From the NCBI GenBank assembly GCA_003577005.1, contig QEUW01000331.1, positions 1 through 8,596 of the forward strand: a stretch of 8,596 bases of DNA, read 5' to 3'. Position numbers and translations under genes: made by a program. The stretch is from Chloroflexota bacterium (lineage in GTDB: Bacteria > Chloroflexota > Anaerolineae > Caldilineales > Caldilineaceae). The notes under the pieces were generated by a model that searched no databases, was not told the origin of the DNA, and saw nothing but the letters and a program-made list of their open reading frames with translations. This document shows, piece after piece, positions 1 to 6,054 of this stretch (positions within the stretch are counted from its first letter, which is position 1; each line of letters starts with the position of its first letter).

Positions 1-531
1 GTACTCGCGCGAAAAGAGGCCCCCGACCGAAAAGCCAAAGAACCGTTGCGCTACCACCATCAACACCAGCGCCAACATAAAATCTGGGATCGACAACCCG
101 GCCATACCCACAAAGGTGGCAGCGTTGTCACCGAGCTTGTATTGATGGGTCGCAGCGTAGATACCGATAGGGATGGCAACCACCCATGTGAAGATGAGTG
201 TCAGCGTGGCAATCAACGCCGTGTAGCCCAGCCGCTCCCAGATCAGGTCTTTTACTTCACGGTTGTACTGAAAGGAACGTCCAAAATCGCCCTGGACAAA
301 GCCGGTGGCCCACTTCCAATACTGGACGTAGATCGGTTGATCCAATCCATAACGACGCTTGATCGCCTCTAACTCGGATTCGGCCGTAAAGGTGCCCATG
401 TTCTGGCGCTGGGCCTGATAGACATCCAGATAACTGCCCGGCGGCAGATTGATGATAAAGAAGCCGACAACCGAGATCAAGACCAGCGTCGTAATCATGT
501 AGATAAAACGACGGGCAAGATAAGCGAGCAT
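1..531 (-). CDS. ABC transporter inner-membrane permease, DppB/OppB type (3' end cut by window)
   Basis: This is one of the two membrane subunits of a peptide/nickel-type ABC importer; it would form the channel that receives solute from the neighbouring binding lipoprotein. The ATG at 531 is preceded by AAGGA eight bases upstream. The frame stays open for 177 codons to the window edge, so the C-terminal part of a protein of usually 310-340 residues is missing. Residues 9-30 form the first membrane helix, followed by the extracytoplasmic LPPGSYLD stretch. The family motif YGLDQPIYVQYWKW is at about 62-75, GDFGRSFQYN at about 81-90, and further hydrophobic helices lie at about 104-126 and 139-161. 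The order binding protein then permease on one strand is usual; the second permease and ATPases are expected beyond base 1. Family assignment is firm; the substrate is unknown. Confidence 0.93.
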   Translation of the reverse strand, partial: MLAYLARRFIYMITTLVLISVVGFFIINLPPGSYLDVYQAQRQNMGTFTAESELEAIKRRYGLDQPIYVQYWKWATGFVQGDFGRSFQYNREVKDLIWERLGYTALIATLTLIFTWVVAIPIGIYAATHQYKLGDNAATFVGMAGLSIPDFMLALVLMVVAQRFFGFSVGGLFSREY

Positions 532-613
532 TCGAAGGTTCCTTGCCTTTTCAACACAACCCTACAAAACGAGCGTATGGTTTGGTACAACACTGAGAGG
601 TACGGAGATTTAA

Positions 614-662
614 GGAGATTGAGGGAATTGGGAACTTGTGAAGCCAAATCCCCTGAATCTCC
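614..662 (-). promoter_or_regulatory. Imperfect 19-bp stem-loop in the binding-protein/permease gap
   Basis: Plus-strand GGAGATTGAGGGAATTGGG (614-632) faces CCAAATCCCCTGAATCTCC (644-662) across an 11-base loop. Sixteen positions pair, one more is a G-U wobble in the minus-strand transcript, and two are mismatches. The word GGAGATT or its complement recurs at 604, 614 and 656. There is no T-run after it, so a transcript processing or stability role is more likely than termination. The function is an inference. Confidence 0.45.
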
Positions 663-692
663 CCCAATCTCTTTACTCTCTCGACAATCTCA

Positions 693-720
693 CACGGGCA
701 CGGAAACAACCGCGCCCGTG
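693..720 (-). promoter_or_regulatory. 11-bp hairpin just after the binding-protein stop codon
   Basis: The arms 693-703 and 710-720 are separated by a 6-base loop. In the minus-strand RNA all 11 positions pair, with one G-U wobble; in plus-strand RNA the same position would be an A-C mismatch, which points to a minus-strand function. It starts 17 bases after the binding-protein stop. No U-run follows, so it may act as a 3' end stabiliser or weak attenuator that gives more binding protein than permease, as hairpins in the malE-malF gap do. That role is inferred. Confidence 0.6.
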
Positions 721-737
721 CAGTTCACCCGGTGACA

Positions 738-2822
738 CTATTCCTTGTAATAGAACTGCTCAGGGTAGACGGCGCCAAAGTAGGACATGATCCACGGGCC
801 AACAAAACCACCCTGCCCCAACTGTTCTTTGCTCGGGAAGTTGCCCACTTTTTCGAGGGCCGTAATGATCACCACTTCGTTGCCCACGGTGCCGATGAAG
901 AAGGGGCCTTCCTCGATGTGGACGCGGATAATGTCCTGGCTCAGGGCCAATCGCTTGGCATCGTCCGGCTCGGTGCGGGCAGCGTCGTAGATCTCCCACA
1001 GACGCCATGCCGGATCATCGGGGCCTGGCTCCTCGCGCGGCGGGTTGCGCTCCAGGGGATCCAGATCCAGTTCGGTGCCTTCCTTGGCCGTACCGATGAC
1101 GCTGTACCATGCGCCGTACAACGGGGCTGTGCGGTCGTTCCCGACCCAGACGACCCAGTTGGGGAAGACCAGGAAGTTGGGGCCATCGCCTACGCCCCAG
1201 CAGCCGCGGATGTCGATCTCGGAGTTGTCTTGCATGATGCCGATCTGTTCGTCAGGCACCACGTTGATCTGCACGCGCAGACCGACGGCTTCCCAGCCTT
1301 CTTTGATGATCTCAGTGGCCTGGGAATTGGTGCGGCTCTGCATGGCGCCGGCAGAGCAGTCGATGCGCAGTGTCATGCTGTCACCGCTGGGTAGATCGCG
1401 CCAGCCATCGCCATCGGCGTCGACGGCGCCGGCCTCATCCAACAACGAAGCGGCCTTCTCCGGTTCGTAGGTGACAGCCAGGTCGCGCCACTGTTCGTAC
1501 AACTGGCGACCTTCTTCATTGGCGGTGAACTCGATCGCCTTGGGGCTCATCGTGCCCGTGGTCTGTTCGCCGGTGCCAAAGTAGACGATATTCTGAATCT
1601 TGCCGCGGTCAATGGCGTGTGAGAGCGCCAGGCGGAAGTTGCGGTCCCGGTACAGCTCGCGCTTTTGCGGGTCCAGGTGGGTCCAGTTCGGGTAGACCAT
1701 GACGCCGGTGCCGCCGCCACCATCCCACAAATAGGTCTTCAGACCGACCGTGGCCTCGGCATCGCGGAAGACACCCAGTTCGCTCAACGGTTGGCTGCTG
1801 CACGGCCGACCGCAGATCTCCTGCTCGCCACCCGTCACCCGCAGCTTGGAGACTTCCAGGTTTTCGATATAGGTCACATCGACCCGATCCAGATAGGGAA
1901 GCTGGTTGCCGGCGGTGTCGACCGCATAATAGTAGGGGTTCCGCTCCAACACCAGGCGCGAACCAGGTTCGTACTGGACGGGCATCCACGGGTTGAGCAC
2001 CGGTGTGTCAGGGTTGACGCGCCAGTCGATCTTTTCGTCGTGCTCCTCGAAGGTGGTCACGTCGCTATTGTACGTGGGATGGAACTGGCTGGCGTAATGT
2101 TTGGGGACAAAGAGACGCTCGCCAATCGGCAACATGCCGTTGGGCCACATCGCCAGGCGATCCAAAAAGAGGGGAGACGGTGCCGCAAAGTTGAAGCGCA
2201 ACGTATAATCGTCCACCTTTGTCACTTCGGCGGTTTCCCCACCGGAGATAAGGTAGTCAGGCGGAACATCCGAGTGGTCGGGGTTGAGCACCATATCCTC
2301 CCACCAGTAGAGGAAGTCGTCCACGGTGAAAGGTTCGCCATCTGACCAGCGGGTTCCCTCGCGGAAGTAGAGGTGGTACTCGGTCTTGTCGTCGTTGAAA
2401 TCCCACCCTTTGGCCAGACCGGGCCGCTTGTCCAGACCGTCTTTGACCCAATGCACCGGTGAATAACCATACATGGCCATCGTCACGTGATTGCCATTGG
2501 TGGCCGTATCAAAACGGTGCCAGGTGCCGCCGTAGGTGCCGATCTCGTTGAACGGCTCGATAACCAGCGGTTCTGCCGGGATGCGCTCGTCGAGCGGTGG
2601 CAGCTCCCCGGCCATAACTTTCTCGTGCAACATGGGTGCTTCGTTGATCGCCTCGCCGGCCATCGCTTCCTGCGCCGCTGGCTCCTGGGCGGCCGGGGCT
2701 TCTTCCACCGCGGCGGGTTCGGCCGGGGCGGACGGCTGTTCGGCGGGAGCACCGCCACAGGCGCTTAGCACCAGAGAGAGGGCAAGCACAAGCCCCAAGA
2801 GTGCAAACAGACGTTGTTTCAT
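738..2822 (-). CDS. ABC transporter solute-binding lipoprotein, family 5 (SBP_bac_5)
   Basis: This is an extracytoplasmic receptor for a peptide/oligosaccharide-type ABC importer. A signal peptide ends in the lipobox L19-S20-A21-C22, so the protein should be lipid-anchored. Residues 25-60 are an Ala/Pro/Glu-rich linker. The mature domain shows family landmarks: REGTRWSDGEPFTVDDF at 154-170, NPYYYAVDTAGNQLPYLD at 295-312, RNFRLALSHAIDRGKI at 394-409 and EKAASLLDEAGAVDADGDG at 455-473. At 694 residues it is longer than DppA/OppA (about 535) and resembles the large variants common in Chloroflexota and Thermotogota. The ATG at 2822 has GAGGAG nine bases upstream. Cys338 and Cys341 (CGRPC region) and Cys489 and Cys541 could form disulfides. 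It is followed by the permease at 1-531. The substrate cannot be read from the sequence. Confidence 0.95.
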   Translation of the reverse strand: MKQRLFALLGLVLALSLVLSACGGAPAEQPSAPAEPAAVEEAPAAQEPAAQEAMAGEAINEAPMLHEKVMAGELPPLDERIPAEPLVIEPFNEIGTYGGTWHRFDTATNGNHVTMAMYGYSPVHWVKDGLDKRPGLAKGWDFNDDKTEYHLYFREGTRWSDGEPFTVDDFLYWWEDMVLNPDHSDVPPDYLISGGETAEVTKVDDYTLRFNFAAPSPLFLDRLAMWPNGMLPIGERLFVPKHYASQFHPTYNSDVTTFEEHDEKIDWRVNPDTPVLNPWMPVQYEPGSRLVLERNPYYYAVDTAGNQLPYLDRVDVTYIENLEVSKLRVTGGEQEICGRPCSSQPLSELGVFRDAEATVGLKTYLWDGGGGTGVMVYPNWTHLDPQKRELYRDRNFRLALSHAIDRGKIQNIVYFGTGEQTTGTMSPKAIEFTANEEGRQLYEQWRDLAVTYEPEKAASLLDEAGAVDADGDGWRDLPSGDSMTLRIDCSAGAMQSRTNSQATEIIKEGWEAVGLRVQINVVPDEQIGIMQDNSEIDIRGCWGVGDGPNFLVFPNWVVWVGNDRTAPLYGAWYSVIGTAKEGTELDLDPLERNPPREEPGPDDPAWRLWEIYDAARTEPDDAKRLALSQDIIRVHIEEGPFFIGTVGNEVVIITALEKVGNFPSKEQLGQGGFVGPWIMSYFGAVYPEQFYYKE

Positions 2823-2863
2823 TGATTCAATCTCCTCTTATGTCCTCCGGATTCGAGGTCTAA

Positions 2864-2891
2864 ATGATAGGTGGCAGACACAGACGTGCAA
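2864..2891 (-). promoter_or_regulatory. Candidate proximal promoter of the binding-protein gene
   Basis: On the minus strand TTGCAC (2886-2891) and TATCAT (2864-2869) are 16 bases apart. The -10 matches the sigma70 consensus at 5 of 6 positions; the -35 at only 3. It would give a leader of about 35 bases containing two Shine-Dalgarno-like stretches (GGAGGA and GAGGAG). Confidence 0.4.
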
Positions 2892-3148
2892 AGAGAATTC
2901 AAGGTCATCTGGTCTGAGTCGGCCTGGTCAAAGGAGCTACGCGGGAGTACTCACCTCCTTCCGGTACGTTAAGACTGCTAAGGAATCAAATCTATAGCTG
3001 GAATGGAAAGGCTAATTCATAGGTTCGACCCACTACTACAGGGGGAGCAGCTACCAATCCAAGGCAGGGTGGTATCGAACATCCATGAAGTTAGCCGGCT
3101 GAGGGCGGAAGTGTATCATGCTGTCCAGCCAGATCGTTGCAAGGGGAT

Positions 3149-3177
3149 AGTATACGAGTTCTTGCAGAATCCGTCAA
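3149..3177 (-). promoter_or_regulatory. Strong sigma70-like promoter, distal, reading towards the transporter
   Basis: On the minus strand TTGACG (3172-3177) and TATACT (3149-3154) are exactly 17 bases apart, each 5 of 6 to consensus. Transcription would start near 3142 and run about 320 bases before the binding-protein ATG at 2822 with no recognisable gene between, so it implies a long untranslated leader. Confidence 0.65.
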
Positions 3178-3320
3178 ACGGGCAAAATCAACGAGGGGTG
3201 CATTTAGAATAGGGGTAATAACGAAAGATTCGAGGAACGCGACGTGGCCGGTCGTCGCAATGGTCTGTACCCGCGGGTCGCGCGCTAGCAACCCGATGGC
3301 GATCCAGGCGGCAGATGCAC

Positions 3321-3360
3321 TAGAGGCTGGCGGTCATGCACAGCGCACCGCCAGCCCCTA
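3321..3360 (-). terminator. 14-bp hairpin downstream of the PAP2 gene, probable terminator
   Basis: The arms 3321-3334 and 3347-3360 enclose a 12-base loop. The minus-strand RNA pairs fully with one G-U wobble, whereas plus-strand RNA would carry an A-C mismatch, so the structure belongs to the minus-strand transcript. It lies about 40 bases after the PAP2 stop codon. It is GC-rich but lacks a following U-run, so it may need a factor, or act as a 3' end stabiliser. Confidence 0.55.
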
Positions 3361-3400
3361 ACCTGTTCAAATGCCTGACGCGGTGACGGTCGCACAACCC

Positions 3401-4798
3401 TCAACGGTGAATCATCTGGTTCATCCGCTCCAGCACCGCCTGCGCCACTGCCTCGCCCAGGGCAAGACCTGCCTCGACATCGCTGCGGTAGTGGATGCCG
3501 GCCCAGATGCGGGATTCGCCCGCTTCTTTGGCCGCCGCCAGCAACATCTCGGCATCATCCGGAAAAAAGGCGCCTAAGGTCGTTGCGATAGCGTTGGAGA
3601 CGCAAGCGTGGGCGGCCGGGTAGCTTGGGTGGTTTGGAACGGGAAAGAGCGCCGCCACTTCGGCGTCCAGGTGAGGCGGCCGGATCTGCCAATAGGTATA
3701 TTTGGTATGGAAGCAGGCGACGCTGGCATCGTAGGCGGTGATAGCCAGGGCAGCATTGATGAGCGCGGCACGGGGTGCGTCGTGGTCCGACCGCTGTTCA
3801 AAGAGCCGTGTGTTGACATGGCGATACCAGTAAGGATAGGCGGCATCAAAAGAGTGCCACATCATGGCCTTGGAGACGATGGGGAAGGTGCGCGTGATCG
3901 TCTTGATCTCGGTCAAGTCGGCCAGCATCTGTTCCGAATCGTAGGCCGGCGGGGGAGGCGACAGATAATCAGCGGGGGAGGCGATCACCCAGGTGCGCCA
4001 GGCGCCGGCCAACGGCGTCACCGGGTTTTGGCCCACCCATTTGCCGGGGCCGGTTGGGATTTCGCCGGTCCATTCGGCGTCGGCGCCGTCGTTCATCGCC
4101 CACTCGATCACTTTTTCGCCCACGGCGCGGCCCAAAGATAAGCCCGCTTCTACGTCGCTGGGGTAATTCACGCCAGCCAAAACCCGTGATTGCGCTGCTG
4201 CTTCGGCCTTGGCGGCAAAGAGATCAGCTTCATCTGGGAAGAGATAGCCAAGAATGGTCGCAGCGGCGCCGGCGGCCGCGGCATGTTCAGACGGATAGGA
4301 GGGGCTGTTGGGCATCGCGATCAGGGTCTGTACACCGTTGGGGCGAGGCCGGTTGTAGGCATACTTGGCGTCCCAGGTGGCAATGATGGCATCGTAGATG
4401 GCGACGTTGAGCAAGGTAAAACTGCGCGTCACGCGCGGGTTGGGTGGCCCGGCGCTATACTTGTTGACGATCTCTTCGATCCAGCGATAGGAGGGCGAGC
4501 CGGCATCCCAGTAGGTAATCTGCGCCCGGTCATCCGCAGCGGCGGACGCAACCCTCGCTTGCAGCTCGGCCAGTTCGGCCCCGGTGGCGGCTGCGCCCGG
4601 CGGGGGAGGCGGGCGCAGCGCGTCGCTGGAGGCGAGCACCCAGGTCTGCCACCGGGCGGCTTCAGGGGCGATCTGCGGGCTGTTCATCTGCGGCTGGCTG
4701 CCCGTCTGGGGTTGGAAGTTGGGGTCGATAGCCATCGCGCAGCCGGCGAGCAGCGCCAGGCAAACCATGATGGCCAATACGGTCGATACACGTTTCAC
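3401..4798 (-). CDS. Lipoprotein with two tandem PAP2 / vanadium-haloperoxidase-like domains
   Basis: This is a predicted surface-anchored acid phosphatase or vanadium-dependent haloperoxidase-like enzyme. The lipobox is L17-A18-G19-C20. The 465 residues contain an internal duplication; each half opens with a TWV(L/I)AS...PPPP segment (52-67 and 269-284). PAP2 motifs of half 1 are K145-x6-R152-P153, P169-S170-E171-H172, and S204-R205-x5-N211-x3-D215. Those of half 2 are K366-x6-R373-P374, P394-A395-A396-H397, and S429-R430-x5-H436-x3-D440. The His that is nucleophile in phosphatases or vanadate ligand in haloperoxidases is Asn211 in half 1 but present as H436 in half 2. The GTG start has AGGAGA seven bases upstream and overlaps the stop of the preceding small gene (GTGA), so translation is probably coupled. 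The choice between phosphatase and haloperoxidase is open. Confidence 0.88.
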   Translation of the reverse strand: MKRVSTVLAIMVCLALLAGCAMAIDPNFQPQTGSQPQMNSPQIAPEAARWQTWVLASSDALRPPPPPGAAATGAELAELQARVASAAADDRAQITYWDAGSPSYRWIEEIVNKYSAGPPNPRVTRSFTLLNVAIYDAIIATWDAKYAYNRPRPNGVQTLIAMPNSPSYPSEHAAAAGAAATILGYLFPDEADLFAAKAEAAAQSRVLAGVNYPSDVEAGLSLGRAVGEKVIEWAMNDGADAEWTGEIPTGPGKWVGQNPVTPLAGAWRTWVIASPADYLSPPPPAYDSEQMLADLTEIKTITRTFPIVSKAMMWHSFDAAYPYWYRHVNTRLFEQRSDHDAPRAALINAALAITAYDASVACFHTKYTYWQIRPPHLDAEVAALFPVPNHPSYPAAHACVSNAIATTLGAFFPDDAEMLLAAAKEAGESRIWAGIHYRSDVEAGLALGEAVAQAVLERMNQMIHR

Positions 4799-5040
4799 GG
4801 TTGGTTCTCCTTTCCTGAATCAGGATACTTTGCTTCCAGTTCCGCTAACTTTTCCTCGACAAACGCCAACAGCGCCGGCCAGGTACGGAAGTAGAGCGCC
4901 TCGCCGGTGAGCACATGTTGCACCCGCCCGCGGATTTCGGCCTGGTCCGCAGCCACCGGTTCGACCCACAGACGCAAGGTGAAGAGGTGGGTGCGCCGGA
5001 AGGGGTGGTCAGGGATTCGGTCGGTCACTCTCCTATGCAC
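4795..5040 (-). CDS. Small conserved-looking protein of unknown function, coupled to the PAP2 lipoprotein
   Basis: About 81 residues, charged at the N-terminus, with a core HLFTLRLW (18-25), then GRVQHVLTGEALYFRTWPAL (38-57) and a helical, acidic-basic C-terminus. From memory, small proteins with this core (strand, GRVQHV, YFR-W, helix) occur in Chloroflexota, with no known function. There is no signal peptide, so it should be cytoplasmic. Its TGA stop overlaps the GTG start of the PAP2 gene by four bases, the best evidence that it is translated. The start is uncertain: the GTG at 5040 has no ribosome binding site upstream, while the GTG at 5028 sits immediately after AGGAGA, too close for normal spacing. 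An in-frame TGA at about 5053-5055 prevents a longer protein. Confidence 0.7.
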   Translation of the reverse strand: MHRRVTDRIPDHPFRRTHLFTLRLWVEPVAADQAEIRGRVQHVLTGEALYFRTWPALLAFVEEKLAELEAKYPDSGKENQP

Positions 5041-5112
5041 AATCGAGAATTGTCACTTGCATAAATAAGACAAAGCAACCGGTACATCGGTAGCACCACA
5101 GAAAACCGAGGA

Positions 5113-5174
5113 GTGCGTCGCACGGACAATTGTTCTCCTATACTTCTAGCCTGTTTGCCGCCCGTGCGATGCAC
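5113..5174. repeat. Inverted repeat built from two short near-palindromes
   Basis: GTGCGTCGCAC (5113-5123) and GTGCGATGCAC (5164-5174) are each nearly palindromic, and together with flanking GG/CC they form a 13-bp inverted repeat whose arms are 5113-5125 and 5162-5174, separated by 36 bases. One position is a G-U wobble in plus-strand RNA. The centres are 51 bp apart, close to five helical turns. It could be a pair of operator sites, a long-loop hairpin, or the ends of a small mobile element. No gene is seen in 5041-5220. Confidence 0.5.
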
Positions 5175-5220
5175 TTTACGATTGGACGGAGCGCCACCCC
5201 CATGGGTTTTTAGCGGTAGA

Positions 5221-5649
5221 TTACCAGTTAACATCAATATCGACTTGATTAGTCACCGCAATGTCTGGGGGGGCATCTCTAGGATACAAGGTGACAATGG
5301 CAACCAGATTTTCCTTTCCCCCATGTCTTGTGTACTTACCGATGTCAAATCGGCTGGTCAACTCGTAATATTCGCCGCCTTCAGGTGTAATCTGTAGCTG
5401 CTGAAAGGGTGTATTCATGATTCGATCATCTGTAGCTCCGCGGCGGAGACGCTCCAATTTACCGCCAGAACTAATGGCATAAAAATCAAGTTCGTCCTCT
5501 CGCTCGACAAGGTATCCTCTGAGCAGATGTGGGACATCCTTGTGCTGGCGATCAAAGTGTGACCAAGCGACTGTCACGCTTACGGTAACTGTCTCAGTAT
5601 GGTCTGAGTGGCTGGAAACATCCAGCCGAGCACGTGTAATAGATGCCAT
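5221..5649 (-). CDS. Hypothetical protein, probably beta-rich, 142 residues
   Basis: I do not recognise this family. The ATG at 5649 is preceded by CAGGAG with an eight-base spacing, a good ribosome binding site. The protein has no cysteine, no signal peptide and no membrane helix. It shows alternating hydrophobic/polar stretches typical of beta strands: TETVTVSVTVAWSHF (18-32), GYLVEREDELDFYAIS (45-60), EYYELTSRFDI (93-103), NLVAIVTLYP (114-123) and VTNQVDIDVNW (132-142). A small beta-sandwich is a reasonable guess. G+C is near 47% (counted at 5461-5520), well below the PAP2 gene. It is preceded by a tandem 13-bp repeat at 5699-5724. No partner gene is evident: 180 bases separate it from the next gene on the same strand. 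It could be accessory or defence-associated, but nothing in the sequence shows this. Confidence 0.72.
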   Translation of the reverse strand: MASITRARLDVSSHSDHTETVTVSVTVAWSHFDRQHKDVPHLLRGYLVEREDELDFYAISSGGKLERLRRGATDDRIMNTPFQQLQITPEGGEYYELTSRFDIGKYTRHGGKENLVAIVTLYPRDAPPDIAVTNQVDIDVNW

Positions 5650-5698
5650 AACGAAATCTCCTGTTCAATAAGTGTATACTCTGACTATTGTCGTACAC

Positions 5699-5724
5699 TC
5701 AGTGATCCACATCAGTGATCCACA
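5699..5724. repeat. Perfect tandem 13-bp direct repeat upstream of the 142-residue protein gene
   Basis: TCAGTGATCCACA occurs twice back to back (5699-5711 and 5712-5724). A third partial copy, AGTGATCCA, is at 5758-5766. It lies 50-75 bases upstream of the ATG at 5649, where an activator or repressor site would be expected. Next to it AGTGTA (5671-5676) and TACACT (5694-5699) form a short inverted repeat with a 17-base gap. Confidence 0.6.
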
Positions 5725-5870
5725 ATCGTACGGTGAAGCAATGCATGTGCCGATACGAGTGATCCAGCAAGTAGAGAGGTCACAACCATAGAATAGTAAA
5801 GGTGTTGTTCCAAAAGCGATCCGAAATGGGTAGCCTGAGGGGCAATATTGGCGAAGAAATGAGGAAAAAA

Positions 5871-5900
5871 CGATCCCAGGCGATCCCGGCTGATCCCTAC
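5871..5900. repeat. Three GATCCC words at exact 10-bp spacing
   Basis: Three successive 10-base units (5871-5880, 5881-5890, 5891-5900) share the pattern YGATCCC followed by three variable bases, so GATCCC recurs at 5872, 5882 and 5892. They follow an A-tract (5865-5870). Spacing equal to one helical turn would put the words on the same face of the DNA. Confidence 0.55.
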
Positions 5901-5965
5901 ATATCACACGATTATCCTGGCCCAGCCGGATGATGTTGACAACTGGGATGATGCAGATGCACAAT

Positions 5966-5993
5966 TTGCCAACTATACCCACCTCGCTATAAT
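5966..5993 (+). promoter_or_regulatory. Sigma70-like promoter of the YgiT-like antitoxin gene
   Basis: TTGCCA (5966-5971) and a perfect TATAAT (5988-5993) are 16 bases apart. Transcription would start near 6000, about 55 bases before the ATG at 6055. The in-frame ATG at 5992 lies inside the -10 box, which excludes it as the start of this transcript. Confidence 0.7.
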
Positions 5994-6054
5994 GCCAACA
6001 TGGGTACTGTCGCAGGGATACAGAGGGAGTTTGCCAGGTGAGGAGGGGGCAACG

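Larger units (their letters stand above)
2823..3400. other. Gene-poor region upstream of the transporter operon
   Basis: I recognise no gene in these 578 bases. Short open frames exist on both strands (for example 3003-3212 plus and 3091-3291 minus) but lack ribosome binding sites and resemble no family. What it does hold is two minus-strand promoter candidates (2864-2891 and 3149-3177), a GGAAGGAGGTGA sequence on the minus strand at 2952-2963 inside a small hairpin (AAGGAG/CTCCTT), and a terminator-like hairpin at 3321-3360. G+C is visibly lower than in the flanking genes. Confidence 0.6.
5650..6054. other. Gene-poor stretch with repeats between divergent genes
   Basis: No coding gene is convincing here. 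A 188-codon minus-strand open frame (5665-6231) runs antisense through the YgiT-like gene, has no ribosome binding site and an odd Cys/Ile-rich composition. The stretch holds the upstream repeat of the 142-residue gene, seven GATCC words in one orientation, and the plus-strand promoter of the YgiT-like gene. No upstream DUF4258/RelE-like toxin partner for the YgiT-like antitoxin could be found. Confidence 0.6.

Noticed and set aside
732..1394. Long plus-strand open frame of 220 codons inside the binding-protein gene
   Set aside because: It is antisense to a clear family-5 binding protein, has no ribosome binding site and arises from high G+C; its translation resembles no family.
1665..2345. 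Plus-strand open frame of 226 codons
   Set aside because: Antisense shadow of the same binding-protein gene, no independent start signal.
3021..3036. GGTTCGACCC resembling a tRNA T-loop
   Set aside because: The flanking bases do not form a T-stem and no anticodon or acceptor stem can be placed around it.
3003..3212. Plus-strand open frame of 69 codons in the gene-poor leader
   Set aside because: No ribosome binding site, no family resemblance, and it runs against a strong minus-strand promoter.
4190..4894. Plus-strand open frame of 234 codons antisense to the PAP2 gene
   Set aside because: Gly/Arg-rich translation typical of antisense frames in GC-rich DNA; the PAP2 motifs on the minus strand are decisive.
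5025..5237. Minus-strand open frame of 70 codons between the small gene and the unknown gene
   Set aside because: It overlaps the ends of both neighbours, lacks a start signal and contains the inverted repeat; composition is not protein-like.
5992..6054. Upstream in-frame ATG that would extend the YgiT-like protein by 21 residues
   Set aside because: The ATG lies in the TATAAT box, whereas the ATG at 6055 has AGGAGG at ideal spacing and the extension does not match the family.
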